64,000 nucleotides of DNA from Actinomycetes bacterium (GCA_021845725.1 JAJZVL010000005.1:1-64000); one strand, 5' to 3'; positions 32,775 to 41,226 are shown, counted from the stretch's first letter. The notes: generated from the sequence alone by a model not told the origin. A program made the numbers and translations.

Positions 32775-34792
32775 CCGGCACCTGGCGGTTCAGGCAGCTC
32801 CCGCTCGCCGCGGCGTGCCGCCCGCCGAACGCTGGCTGCGATCCCGGGTCCGTCGAGACCGAGCTCTGCGAGGATCGCATCGGGCTTGCCCTGCGGGAGG
32901 AAGGCGCGCGGGATCCCCAGGGACACGACCGGCGGTGCAACTCGGTCGGCCTCCTCGGCCGAGCGCGCGATCGCGACCGCCAAGAAGGTGCCCGCGCCGC
33001 CCGTCCTCAGCCCGTCCTCGGCGGTCACCACGAGGCTGTGGTGCATCGCGTCGGCGATCATCATCTCGTGGGGTGGGCTCACCGCGCGCACGTCCCACAG
33101 CGTCGCATCGATGCCTGTTGCCTCGAGCTCCTGAGCGGCTTCCTCACATGCGGCCAGGAGCTTGCCGACACCGAGGAGGCACACCGACCCGTCACCCTGA
33201 CGCACGAGCCGGGCATCGAGACCACGGCCGGGCTCGGCGTGGTGGGCAGGGGTGGACGGGTAGCGGATCGTCACGGGTCCTCGCAGGTCGATCGCCGTCT
33301 CGAGCATGGCCTCGAGGTCCTCGGCGCTCGAGGGGGCGAGCACGGTCATGCCCGGCACGCAGAGCGAGAGCACCAAGTCGAAGATGCCGTGGTGGCTCGG
33401 GCCGTTGTCCCCCGTGATCCCGGCCCGGTCGAGGGCGAACACGACGGGCAGCCGGTGCAGTGCGACGTCGAGGTTCATCTGGTCGAAGGCGCGTGACAGG
33501 AACGTCGAGTACACCGCGACCACCGGGTGCAGCCCGCCCATCGCCATGCCCGCGGCGGCGGTGACCTCGTGCTGCTCCGCGATTCCCACGTCGAAGAACC
33601 GCTCGGGGAAGCGCGCCTGGAAGGGGAGCAGCCCGGTCGGACCGGGCATCGCCGCCGTGAGCGCGACCACCTCGGGCCGGCGCTCGGCGATGCGGACGAG
33701 CGCACGGGCGAAGGCGTCGGTGTACGTGCTCGCAGCGCCGGTGGAGAGCCCCGTGGCTTCCGCGGGGTCACGCGGCTCGGAAGGAGCCGCCGGCCGGGTC
33801 GTGACCCGCGCCGGTGAGGGTGGCGGCTGAGCCGGAGACGTCGGAGACGTCGACGGCTCAGGGCGGGGCATGGCCTTGACGTCGTGCAGGCACTGCACCT
33901 CGTCCTCTTCTGCAGGCGCGTAGCCGCGACCTTTCTGGGTGAGCACGTGGACCACGATCGGGCCGTCCCACTCGGAAGCGCGCAGGAGCGCCTGCTCGGT
34001 CTGGGCGACGTCGTGGCCGTCGATCGGGCCTGCGTAGCGGACGCCGAGCGTCTCGAAGAAGATGTGCGGCGACACCACTTCGCGCAGACCGCTGGTGAGC
34101 CCGTGCACGCCGCTGTACGCGAGGTCGCCGACCCCGGGGATGTCGCGCAGCATGTTGCGCAGCCGCTGGCGCGTCTGGACGTAGGTCGGGTTCAAACGCA
34201 GCGAGGTGACCCCCCGCGAGAGCAGCGAGACCGTCGGCGCGTACGAGCGGCCGTTGTCGTTCAGGACGATCAGCACTCGGCTGCCGGAGTGGCCGAGGTT
34301 GTTCAGCGCCTCGTACGCCATGCCGCCGGTGAGCGCCCCGTCGCCGACGACCGCGACGATGCGGCGGTCCCCTCCGGCACCGACGAGCAGGCCCTCGAGC
34401 GTCCATGCGCTCGCGAGCCCGTGCGCGTACGACAGCACGGTCGAGGCGTGGCTGTTCTCGATCCAGTCGTGGTCGGACTCGGCGCGGTTGGGGTACCCCG
34501 AGAGCCCCCCCTTCTGCCGGAGCGAGCGGAAGCCGTACCGCCTGCCGGTGACCAGCTTGTGGATGTACGCCTGGTGGCCGGTGTCCCAGAGCAGGGCGTC
34601 GCGAGGCGACTCGAAGACGCGGTGAAGGGCGAGCGTGAGCTCGACGACACCGAGGTTCGAGCCGAGGTGACCGCCGGTCGTGGTCACTGACTCGACGATG
34701 AATGCGCGGATCTCCTCGGCGAGCTCAGCGAGCTCCTCGTAGGAGAGGGAGCGGAGGTCAGCCGGGGTCTCGATGCGGGGCAGGATCGTCAT
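32753..34792 (-). CDS. dxs: 1-deoxy-D-xylulose-5-phosphate synthase
   Basis: 679 residues. The thiamine diphosphate enzyme condenses pyruvate and glyceraldehyde 3-phosphate, the first step of the MEP isoprenoid pathway. The N-terminal 'HLGSNLGVVELTLALHRVF' and the TPP motif 'VGDGALTGGMAYEALNNLG...NDN' are intact. The pyrimidine domain has 'MPGPTGLLPFQARFPERFFDVGIAEQHEVTAAAGMA' and the C-terminal domain 'TAEDGLRTGGAG'. A Pro/Ser/Thr-rich linker near residues 310-345 is longer than usual. No leaderless -10 box is obvious, and no other MEP gene lies in the window. Confidence 0.96.
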   Translation of the reverse strand: MTILPRIETPADLRSLSYEELAELAEEIRAFIVESVTTTGGHLGSNLGVVELTLALHRVFESPRDALLWDTGHQAYIHKLVTGRRYGFRSLRQKGGLSGYPNRAESDHDWIENSHASTVLSYAHGLASAWTLEGLLVGAGGDRRIVAVVGDGALTGGMAYEALNNLGHSGSRVLIVLNDNGRSYAPTVSLLSRGVTSLRLNPTYVQTRQRLRNMLRDIPGVGDLAYSGVHGLTSGLREVVSPHIFFETLGVRYAGPIDGHDVAQTEQALLRASEWDGPIVVHVLTQKGRGYAPAEEDEVQCLHDVKAMPRPEPSTSPTSPAQPPPSPARVTTRPAAPSEPRDPAEATGLSTGAASTYTDAFARALVRIAERRPEVVALTAAMPGPTGLLPFQARFPERFFDVGIAEQHEVTAAAGMAMGGLHPVVAVYSTFLSRAFDQMNLDVALHRLPVVFALDRAGITGDNGPSHHGIFDLVLSLCVPGMTVLAPSSAEDLEAMLETAIDLRGPVTIRYPSTPAHHAEPGRGLDARLVRQGDGSVCLLGVGKLLAACEEAAQELEATGIDATLWDVRAVSPPHEMMIADAMHHSLVVTAEDGLRTGGAGTFLAVAIARSAEEADRVAPPVVSLGIPRAFLPQGKPDAILAELGLDGPGIAASVRRAARRGERELPEPPGAGQALFAP

Positions 34793-34864
34793 CTCGATAA
34801 GAGCACCGGGCCGGTCGTACCGGCCGCGCGGCCCACGCTACCCCGTCCGTGCGTCCCGGCTCGT

Positions 34865-35389
34865 TCAATCCCCATGGATCGCGGCGGCTGCGGGGAGGGT
34901 CTCCTCACTCCTCGCCGCTGCAACGATCGGCGCGCCGGGGTCGCGGCACAGCGACGGATCGTCGCAGCGCGCCTTGGCAAGGAACGCGGCCCGATCCACC
35001 GCGACGCGGGTGAGCCGTCCCGCAGCCACGAGCGCAGCCCGGTCCTGGGCGTCGAGTGCAACCGAGATGGTGAAGACGAGACGGCGTCCCTCCACCTTCT
35101 CCAAGGTCGCCTCCGCCGTCACCGTCGCACCGACCGGCACCGGGACGAGGTGATCGAATTGGACGCGGGAGGCGACGCTCGTGCGTCCGGGGGCCAGTCG
35201 GCCCTCGAGCACCTGGCAGCTGGCCTCCTCGCAGAGCGCCACGAGCCTCGGGGTGGCGAGCACCGGGACGTCGCCCGAGTGCAGGCTCAACGCCGTGTCC
35301 GACTCGGTCACCGTGAGGGGCACCGACGCGGTCAGCCCTGGAAGGACCGCGTCGGGAGGTGCCGGCGCACGAGCTGGGGCTCGAGGCAT
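34865..35389 (-). CDS. Hot-dog thioesterase, fluoroacetyl-CoA thioesterase (FlK)-like
   Basis: 174 residues with a single hot-dog fold. 'LATPRLVALCEEASCQVLEGRL' carries the Thr/Glu pair and 'VQFDHLVPVPVGATVTAEATL' the His expected for FlK-type acyl-CoA thioesterases. The physiological substrate of most such proteins is unknown, and fluoroacetate resistance should not be assumed. The last 45 residues contain two cysteines ('RCDDPSLCRDPG') outside the fold. ATG 35389 follows a TATCGT -10 box by 7 nt, and that box overlaps the -10 box of tldD on the other strand. Confidence 0.8.
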   Translation of the reverse strand: MPRAPARAPAPPDAVLPGLTASVPLTVTESDTALSLHSGDVPVLATPRLVALCEEASCQVLEGRLAPGRTSVASRVQFDHLVPVPVGATVTAEATLEKVEGRRLVFTISVALDAQDRAALVAAGRLTRVAVDRAAFLAKARCDDPSLCRDPGAPIVAAARSEETLPAAAAIHGD

Positions 35390-35395
35390 GGCCGT

Positions 35396-35402
35396 TACGA
35401 TA
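35396..35402. promoter_or_regulatory. Bidirectional -10 element between the thioesterase gene and tldD
   Basis: The heptamer TACGATA reads TACGAT on the plus strand (7 nt before tldD GTG 35409) and TATCGT on the minus strand (7 nt before thioesterase ATG 35389). The two start codons are only 19 nt apart, so both messages would be leaderless and arise from one symmetric element. Confidence 0.6.
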
Positions 35403-35408
35403 CCGCCC

Positions 35409-36836
35409 GTGCCCGCCACCCCTTCCAGCCCTGGCCCAGCCGACGCGCCGCTCGTCGAGCCCAGCGTCGTCGAGCACGTCCTCGCCGCCGCGCTGCGCCG
35501 TGGAGGGGACATGGCGGAGATCTTCGCGGAGGACCGGCAGGTCTCGGGTGCTTCGCTCGACGACCGCAAGGTCGAGGAGCTGTCCTCCGGCCGTGAGCGC
35601 GGTGCGGGGGTACGGGTCGTCGTCGGGGACACCACCGGGTTCGCGCACACCGCGGACCTGAGCGAGACGGGCCTCCTCCGTGCTGCAGAGGCCGCCGCTG
35701 CCGTCGCGAGAGATGGCGGTGACCGAACCCGGGTCGTCGCGTTGCCCGCGCGTCGCGGGCGCCCGCCACGCGCCGAGGTGCTGCCTTCCACGGTCGCCAA
35801 GGCGACGAAGCTCGAGCTGCTCTTGCGCGCCGACGACATCGCGCGGGCAACGGGAGGTGAGATCACCCAGGTCCAGGTCGGTTACGGCGACTCGCGCAGG
35901 CGTGTGCTCGTCGCCAGCACCGACGGCGTGCTCGCCGAGGACGACCAGGTGCGCACGCGCCTCAGCGTCGTCTGCGTCGCTTCAGGGGACACCGGTATGC
36001 AGACCGGCTACGAGAGCGTTGCCCGCACGGTGGGGTTCGAGCTGTTCGACGAGGTAGACGTCGATGAGATCGCGCGGGTCGCCGCGCGGCGGGCGCTCGG
36101 GAAGCTGGCCGCCCGACCCGCGCCGTCAGGCGAGGTCCCCGTCGTCCTCGCCGGGGGGTCCGGAGGCATCCTGTTCCACGAAGCGTGCGGCCACGGGCTC
36201 GAAGCCGACCACATCGTGAAGGATTCTTCGGTGTACGTCGGCCGCGTGGGCGAGCAGGTCGCGAGCCCCCTCGTGACCCTGGTGGACGACGGGACGATCA
36301 CCGGGGAGTGGGGCAACTACGCCGTCGACGACGAAGGAAGGCCTGCCGCGCGCAACGTGCTCATCGACCATGGCGTGCTCACCGACTACATGTGGGACTG
36401 GCTGCGGGCCCGCAAGCAGGGGCGGCAGTCCTCGGGGAACGGGCGCCGGCAGAGCTACCAGCACCTCCCGATGGTGCGGATGACGAACACCTTCCTCATG
36501 GCGGGGACCGAGGACCCCGACGAGATCGTCGCCCAGACGCCGAGCGGGGTGTACGTGGCGAAGCTCGGCGGCGGTCAGGTGAACACGGCCACCGGAGACT
36601 TCGTCTTCGGCACCACCGAGGCCTACCTCATCGAGCACGGCCGGATCACCGAGCCGCTGCGCGATGCGAACCTGATCGGGAACGGTCCCGAGGTGCTCCG
36701 CAGGATCGACGCGGTCGCCGATGACTTCTCGATGACGCCTGGGACGTGCGGCAAGGATGGTCAGAGCGTGCCCGTCGGCTGCGGCCAGGCGACGCTGCGC
36801 ATCACCGGGGTGACGATCGGGGGAACTGCCGCATGA
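35409..36836 (+). CDS. tldD: Metalloprotease TldD
   Basis: 475 residues. The active-site motif 'HEACGHGLEAD' (about residue 257) provides the HExxxH zinc ligands. 'NTFLMAGTEDPDEIV', 'GGGQVNTATGDFVFG' and 'LIGNGPEVLRRIDAVADDF' are conserved family stretches. TldD and TldE form a heterodimer that degrades unfolded peptides and processes modified peptides such as microcins. GTG 35409 fits the leaderless -10 box; ATG 35388 is in frame but overlaps the divergent gene's ATG. tldE follows with an ATGA overlap. Confidence 0.94.
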   Translation: MPATPSSPGPADAPLVEPSVVEHVLAAALRRGGDMAEIFAEDRQVSGASLDDRKVEELSSGRERGAGVRVVVGDTTGFAHTADLSETGLLRAAEAAAAVARDGGDRTRVVALPARRGRPPRAEVLPSTVAKATKLELLLRADDIARATGGEITQVQVGYGDSRRRVLVASTDGVLAEDDQVRTRLSVVCVASGDTGMQTGYESVARTVGFELFDEVDVDEIARVAARRALGKLAARPAPSGEVPVVLAGGSGGILFHEACGHGLEADHIVKDSSVYVGRVGEQVASPLVTLVDDGTITGEWGNYAVDDEGRPAARNVLIDHGVLTDYMWDWLRARKQGRQSSGNGRRQSYQHLPMVRMTNTFLMAGTEDPDEIVAQTPSGVYVAKLGGGQVNTATGDFVFGTTEAYLIEHGRITEPLRDANLIGNGPEVLRRIDAVADDFSMTPGTCGKDGQSVPVGCGQATLRITGVTIGGTAA

Positions 36837-38194
36837 GCGAGCTTCTCGACCTCGCCCGGTCGGTCGTCGACCGGGCCCGACCGGGTGAAGGCGTGGAGGC
36901 CTACGTCGCCCGGGGTCACGACACCGACGTCCGGGCCTTCGCCGGGGAGGTCGAGCAGCTCGCGTCGGCGAGCTCGGCGGGGATCGGCGTTCGCGTGGTG
37001 CTCGGCGCTGAAGACGGTGAGGGGCGCCGGGTGGGCTTCGCGTGGGCCGGATCGCTCGATCCCGGAGTCGTCGACGCCGTGCTGGCCGACGCGCGCGACA
37101 ACGCTGCGTACGCCACTCCCGATCCACACGTCGCCCTCGCGCAGCCAGACGGGATCGAGCCGGCCGAGCTCGATCTGTGGGACCCCGACTTCTCGGCAGT
37201 GTCGACCGGCGAGAAGGTGAGGATGGCCCTCGAGCTCGAGCAGATGGTCCGCGGGGCACACCCGCGGGTGCGCCAGGTCGAGTCCGCGGACTACGGCGAC
37301 GCGAGCGTCGAGGTCGCGCTCGCCTCGACCACGGGGATCCGCGCCACGACCCGGCGGACGTCCGCCTACGTGTCCGTCTCCGCGATCGCCGGCGATGGGG
37401 AGGAGTCCCAGACCGGGAGCGGGTTCAGCGTCGGGAGGGCCGCACCCGCGTTGGATCTCGAGCGAGCGGGCAAGGATGCCGTCATGCGAGCGGTCCGCCT
37501 GCTCGGGGCGGGCAAGGTCCGCTCCGGCCGGTTCACCCTCGTCTTCGACCCGAGGGTCGTGGCCACGTTGCTCTCGGTGTTGTCTTCGGCCCTCTCCGGC
37601 GAGGCGGTCGTGAAGGGCCGGTCGTTCTTCGCCGGGCGCCTCGGCGAGGAGGTGGCGACCGGGATCGTCACGCTCGCCGACGACCCGACGGATCCGCGCG
37701 CGTACGGAGCAGCGGCCTTCGACGGGGAGGGGCTCGCGTGCCGGCGCAACGTCCTGATCGATGGCGGGGTCCTCGAGGGGTTCGTCTACGACAGCGTCTC
37801 GGCGCGGCGCGCCGGCACGGTATCGACCGGATCTGCGGTGCGCGGGGGGTACGCGGGCACGCCCGGAGCGGGCTGCCGCGCGCTCGCGCTCTCGCCGGGA
37901 GAGCTCGACCAGTCCGGGATCCTCGCCGCCGTCGGCGATGGCGTCTACGTCCAGTCGGTCACCGGCGTGCACTCCGGCGTGAGCACGGTGAGCGGGGACT
38001 TCAGCGTCGGGGCGGAGGGGTTGATGATCCGGGCAGGCGCTCTGGCGGAGCCGGTGCGCGAGGTGACCGTGGCTTCGACGCTCCAGCGCATGCTCCAGTC
38101 GGTGCTCCATGTCGGGCGCGACGTGGAGTGGCTTCCGGGAGCTGCCGCCGGCCAGACCGTCGCGGTTGGCGACATGCAGCTGAGCGGGAGCTGA
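36833..38194 (+). CDS. tldE: TldE/PmbA protease subunit
   Basis: 453 residues of the TldE/PmbA family, lacking the HExxxH zinc site as expected. Typical stretches are 'VRVVLGAEDGEGRRVGFAW', 'GKVRSGRFTLVFDPRVVATLL' and 'VTGVHSGVSTVSGDFSVGAEGLMI'. It forms the inactive half of the TldD/E heterodimer and shapes the substrate channel. ATG 36833 overlaps the tldD stop, indicating translational coupling. No RiPP precursor was recognised nearby that would reveal a substrate. Confidence 0.93.
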   Translation: MSELLDLARSVVDRARPGEGVEAYVARGHDTDVRAFAGEVEQLASASSAGIGVRVVLGAEDGEGRRVGFAWAGSLDPGVVDAVLADARDNAAYATPDPHVALAQPDGIEPAELDLWDPDFSAVSTGEKVRMALELEQMVRGAHPRVRQVESADYGDASVEVALASTTGIRATTRRTSAYVSVSAIAGDGEESQTGSGFSVGRAAPALDLERAGKDAVMRAVRLLGAGKVRSGRFTLVFDPRVVATLLSVLSSALSGEAVVKGRSFFAGRLGEEVATGIVTLADDPTDPRAYGAAAFDGEGLACRRNVLIDGGVLEGFVYDSVSARRAGTVSTGSAVRGGYAGTPGAGCRALALSPGELDQSGILAAVGDGVYVQSVTGVHSGVSTVSGDFSVGAEGLMIRAGALAEPVREVTVASTLQRMLQSVLHVGRDVEWLPGAAAGQTVAVGDMQLSGS

Positions 38195-38216
38195 GCTGCG
38201 GCCGGGCCGCCAGGGT

Positions 38217-38585
38217 TCAGCTGGCGGTGGCAGCAGCCGATGCGCTCGCGGGCGCGGAGGTTCCCCCAGACCCTGACGACGTGCTCGACGTCGACGCGGA
38301 GCCCGAGGACCCGGCGGCCGCCGCCGACGCGGCGGATGCGCCGTCGGAGCCTGACGCGGCCTCCTTGGTCTCGTGCTTGTCGTTCGTGGCCGTCTTGGCA
38401 CCGGACGCGACCCTGCTGTCGGTGCGGTAGAAGCCGCTCCCCTTCAGCACGATGCCGATCGATCCGAAGACCTTCCGCAGGTCGCCTCCGCAGGTGGGGC
38501 AGGTCGTGAGCGGCTCCTCGGAGAACGACTGGGAAACCTCGAGATGGTGCCCGCAGCTCCGGCATGCGTACTCGTAGGTTGGCAT
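38217..38585 (-). CDS. FmdB-family zinc-ribbon protein
   Basis: 122 residues. The first 40 residues are the FmdB zinc ribbon: 'MPTYEYACRSCGHHLEV' and 'CPTCGGDLRKVFG' supply four cysteines (C8, C11, C29, C32). 'IVLKGSGFYRTDSR' follows, and the rest is a low-complexity Ala/Ser/Gly/Thr tail. FmdB proteins are small putative regulators named after formamidase clusters; their role is unclear. ATG 38585 has a strong GGGAGG ribosome-binding site. A CIRCE operator covers the predicted transcription start, so the gene is probably heat-inducible and HrcA-repressed. Confidence 0.9.
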   Translation of the reverse strand: MPTYEYACRSCGHHLEVSQSFSEEPLTTCPTCGGDLRKVFGSIGIVLKGSGFYRTDSRVASGAKTATNDKHETKEAASGSDGASAASAAAAGSSGSASTSSTSSGSGGTSAPASASAAATAS

Positions 38586-38617
38586 CGATCCTCCCTCAGT
38601 GTCCTCCGCCCGCACCC

Positions 38618-38635
38618 GCCCGGCACGTGCCGGGC
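38618..38635 (-). promoter_or_regulatory. Perfect 18-bp palindrome in the fmdB leader
   Basis: GCCCGGCACGTGCCGGGC, self-complementary throughout, lies between the CIRCE operator and the ribosome-binding site of fmdB. It could form a leader hairpin or bind a dimeric protein. Confidence 0.6.
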
Positions 38636-38644
38636 TTCGAGATG

Positions 38645-38671
38645 TTGGCACTCTCGACCTTCGAGTGCCAA
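38645..38671. promoter_or_regulatory. CIRCE operator upstream of fmdB
   Basis: TTGGCACTC, 9-nt spacer, GAGTGCCAA: a perfect inverted repeat of the HrcA-binding type, better matched than the one at hrcA. On the minus strand the -10 candidate TAGAAT (38676-38671) abuts it, so HrcA would cover the start site of fmdB transcription. The moaC -10 box lies 38 nt away on the other strand. Confidence 0.92.
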
Positions 38672-38709
38672 TTCTAGTGATTGGACGAGGTGCCTCGGTC
38701 GCAACCCCC

Positions 38710-38715
38710 TAGACT
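38710..38715 (+). promoter_or_regulatory. -10 box of moaC (leaderless type)
   Basis: TAGACT, 7 nt before the GTG at 38723. Confidence 0.55.
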
Positions 38716-38722
38716 TCGCTCC

Positions 38723-39226
38723 GTGGCCGAACGCAGCCTGACCCACCTCGAGCCTCTCGGCGGCGCCCGCATGGTCGATGTCAGCCCCCGGGAGCCGACT
38801 CATCGCCGAGCCCTCGCGCGCTGCCGCGTGTGGATGCAGCCGGAGACGACCACGAAGGTGGCGAACAACGCCATCACGAAGGGAGACGTTCTCGCGGCGG
38901 CGCGGATCGCGGGGATCCAGGCGGCGAAGCGGACGGCCGACATGATCCCGATGTGCCACCCGGTCCTGGTGGGGTCGGTGTCCATCAACTTCTCGATCGG
39001 CGACGACTACGTCGAGGTCGAGTCGCAGGTCGAGACCGTCGACCGGACCGGCGTGGAGATGGAGGCGCTCACGGCGTGCACCGTGGCGGCGCTCACCGTC
39101 TACGACATGTGCAAGTCGGCTGACCGCTCGATGACGATCGCGGACGTCGCGCTCTGGGAGAAGTCGGGCGGGCGGTCTGGGGCGTGGCGGCGCGACGACC
39201 TGTCCGAGGACGCTCACACCCGCTGA
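38723..39226 (+). CDS. moaC: Cyclic pyranopterin monophosphate synthase MoaC
   Basis: 167 residues. MoaC converts 3',8-cyclo-7,8-dihydro-GTP to cyclic pyranopterin monophosphate in molybdenum cofactor synthesis. 'TTTKVANNAITKGDVLAAARIAGIQAAKRTADMIPMCHPV' and 'GVEMEALTACTVAALTVYDMCKS' are the family signatures, with the catalytic Asp and Lys regions retained. GTG 38723 follows a TAGACT box by 7 nt. No other moa gene is in the window. Confidence 0.95.
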   Translation: MAERSLTHLEPLGGARMVDVSPREPTHRRALARCRVWMQPETTTKVANNAITKGDVLAAARIAGIQAAKRTADMIPMCHPVLVGSVSINFSIGDDYVEVESQVETVDRTGVEMEALTACTVAALTVYDMCKSADRSMTIADVALWEKSGGRSGAWRRDDLSEDAHTR

Positions 39227-39242
39227 CGCGCGCGCGGTGCTC

Positions 39243-40244
39243 TCAGTGCCGCCTCCGGCCGGCCCGCGCGAAGAAATCAGGGGTGATCGCGGGCGGGCGA
39301 GGCAGCTCCTCTTCGGTGCCCGCCGACTGGCCACTATTGGTCTCTGCGCTCCCGCTCGTGGCGCCTCGCGCGCTGCGTCTCGGGTCGGTGGCCGCAGAGA
39401 CGGTGCCCACGTCCGTCTGGCCGGGTGACGCCGAGATCCGGATCGGCTCGGTGGGACGGACCACCGTGAACCCTGGAGGCGGCGGCGGCGCTGGTGGCGG
39501 CGCTGGCGGCGGCGCGCAGACGTGGAAGCCGGGGGGCGGAGGCGGCGGCGCTGGCGGCGGCGCGCCGAGGTGGAAGCCGGGGGGCGGAGGCGGCGGCGCG
39601 AAGCCTGGCGGGGGCGGTGGGGGTGGCGGAGCGGCTGTGAACCCGGGCGATGGCGTCCATCCCGCTGGCGCGGCGACCGGCGGTGGCGGCGCGCCGAGGT
39701 CGAACCCGACGGGCGGGGGTGGAGGCGGGGGCGCGAGCTGAGGTTCGAGATCTCCCCACATGGACACTGGCGCGATCACCGAGTCGAGCGAGGCCATCGG
39801 GTCTTCGGTGCGCCCGTGCATGTGCCACTCGACACCGAGCGCGTCCGAACCGTCCGTCCCGGCGAGCGGCGTCGGGGAATCGACGGTGGGCAGCGCGGCG
39901 GTCGCGGAGTCCCACAGGGCGCCGGCAGCGGTCTCGTGGGGCAGACCTGGTGGCGCCCACAAGGCAGGTGCGGGTTCCTGGTCGGCGGACTCGTGGGGAA
40001 GCGCGCCGACGGGTCCGGGCAGATCGCGAGGTGCGCGCTCGGGGCCGGCGGCTTCGAGCGCTGCGGGGAGCGCGACCTCGATCTTCTCGATGAGGTCGCG
40101 CAGCTCCAGCTGCGCGACCTCGAGGCGCCTGAGTCGAGCGAAGAGCTCTTCCCAGAGCTTGGCCGACGACAGGGCGAGCGAGCGGACCACGTCCGACGTC
40201 TCGTCCTGGCCGTAGTCGTCGCCGTACGAGCTGTGCATGGTCAT
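39243..40244 (-). CDS. Proline-rich protein with PPPPGF repeats, unknown function
   Basis: 333 residues. The N-terminal 75 residues are acidic and helical, with a likely coiled coil ('LALSSAKLWEELFARLRRLEVAQLELRDLIEKIEVAL'). Residues 180-265 are dominated by polyproline runs ending in Gly-Phe ('PPPPPPGF', 'PPPPGFHLGAPPP'). The C-terminus is Ser/Thr-rich. No signal peptide or membrane helix is evident. ATG 40244 is chosen over the upstream ATG because AGGGGG precedes it at 6-7 nt. It is divergent from the prepilin gene, so a role in pilus biology is possible but unproven; EF-P dependence is likely from the polyproline. Confidence 0.7.
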   Translation of the reverse strand: MTMHSSYGDDYGQDETSDVVRSLALSSAKLWEELFARLRRLEVAQLELRDLIEKIEVALPAALEAAGPERAPRDLPGPVGALPHESADQEPAPALWAPPGLPHETAAGALWDSATAALPTVDSPTPLAGTDGSDALGVEWHMHGRTEDPMASLDSVIAPVSMWGDLEPQLAPPPPPPPVGFDLGAPPPPVAAPAGWTPSPGFTAAPPPPPPPPGFAPPPPPPGFHLGAPPPAPPPPPPGFHVCAPPPAPPPAPPPPPGFTVVRPTEPIRISASPGQTDVGTVSAATDPRRSARGATSGSAETNSGQSAGTEEELPRPPAITPDFFARAGRRRH

Positions 40245-40583
40245 CACATCCCCCTGCAGCTGACTGCATCCCCATCGCCGCGGATCAGACATGCGACCGT
40301 CGTCGCCGATGATCGCATGTCTGTCGTCATCGCAGCGTTCCCGCAGGAAGCGTACCTCGTCGGTGCAAGGAAATCGAGCCCCTTGGTTGGTCGCGCCGTC
40401 TCACCGGTGGCACCCGCACCGAGCGCGCGGGCAGAGGCCATATCTCCGCCTTCCCCGCAGGCGTTCCCATCTGCACCCTCCCCATTTGCCAGCGGCACGT
40501 CCTGAGATATGATGCGAGCACGGGTCGATGGGGACTCGTGAGCGTCACGTCCAAGGACGTGCGAACGAGAAGGGGAAATCCAC
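40245..40583. other. Control region between the proline-rich gene and the prepilin gene
   Basis: 339 nt without a gene. The right side contains the prepilin promoter and its leader of about 65 nt, which can fold a small hairpin (CACGTCC/GGACGTG at 40546-40561). The left side contains the proline-rich gene's ribosome-binding site. No c-di-GMP aptamer was seen here. Confidence 0.65.
40486..40513 (+). promoter_or_regulatory. Promoter of the prepilin gene
   Basis: TTGCCA (40486-40491) and TATGAT (40508-40513) with a 16-nt spacer, one of the best sigma-70-like promoters in the window. It fits a highly expressed major pilin. Confidence 0.75.
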
Positions 40584-41201
40584 ATGGGTACGAAGTGGAG
40601 TGACGCGCTCGCTCGCGTCGCGACAGCGATTCGTCGGCGGCAGAGCCCCGCGGGCGGCGAAGTTCCGGAGCTAGCCGACGAGTTGGGCTTCACGCTCATC
40701 GAGCTCATGGTCGTGCTGGTCATCATGGGCATCCTGATGGCGATCGCCATCCCGACGTTCCTCGGGGTGACCTCGACGGCGAACGACACGTCCACGCAGT
40801 CCAACCTGGCCAACGTCATCACCTCGGCGAAGGCGATCTACGCGAAGACCGACAGCTACCCGGTGACGGCGACGATGGCAAAGGACCTGCAGAAGGACGA
40901 GCCCGAATTCAAGTTCACGACATCGGCAGGAACGGCGGCTCTAGCGACCAGCACGAAGCAGGACACAATCGCGGTGCTGACCGGAGCGACCACAGGCACA
41001 ACGTTCATCGCGGTCGCGTACATGACAAAGACGGATGAGTGCTGGGTTGCCAAGACGACACAGAGCGGCGTCAAGTACGGCTTCGTGAAGCCAACGACGA
41101 ATACAGAGGTCACGGCGACAAAGTGCAAGCCGACAACGGCGACAGCGACAATCACCTGGAGCACTGGAAGCGGCTGGCCGGGAGCGCCTGCAGGTCACTG
41201 A
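40584..41201 (+). CDS. Type IV prepilin
   Basis: 205 residues. A 35-residue leader ends in Gly35 just before 'FTLIELMVVLVIMGILMAIAIPTF', so cleavage and methylation at Phe36 are expected; Glu at mature position 5 is present. The mature protein (about 170 residues) has a Thr/Ala/Lys-rich globular part with two cysteines ('DECWVAKT', 'ATKCKPT') that may form the pilin disulfide loop. The gene is less GC-rich than its neighbours, as often seen in pilins under diversifying selection. It has an AAGGGG ribosome-binding site, a strong promoter and a strong terminator, pointing to the major subunit. Confidence 0.92.
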   Translation: MGTKWSDALARVATAIRRRQSPAGGEVPELADELGFTLIELMVVLVIMGILMAIAIPTFLGVTSTANDTSTQSNLANVITSAKAIYAKTDSYPVTATMAKDLQKDEPEFKFTTSAGTAALATSTKQDTIAVLTGATTGTTFIAVAYMTKTDECWVAKTTQSGVKYGFVKPTTNTEVTATKCKPTTATATITWSTGSGWPGAPAGH

Positions 41202-41226
41202 TCCTTCCTGATTCGCCGGTTGTGCA

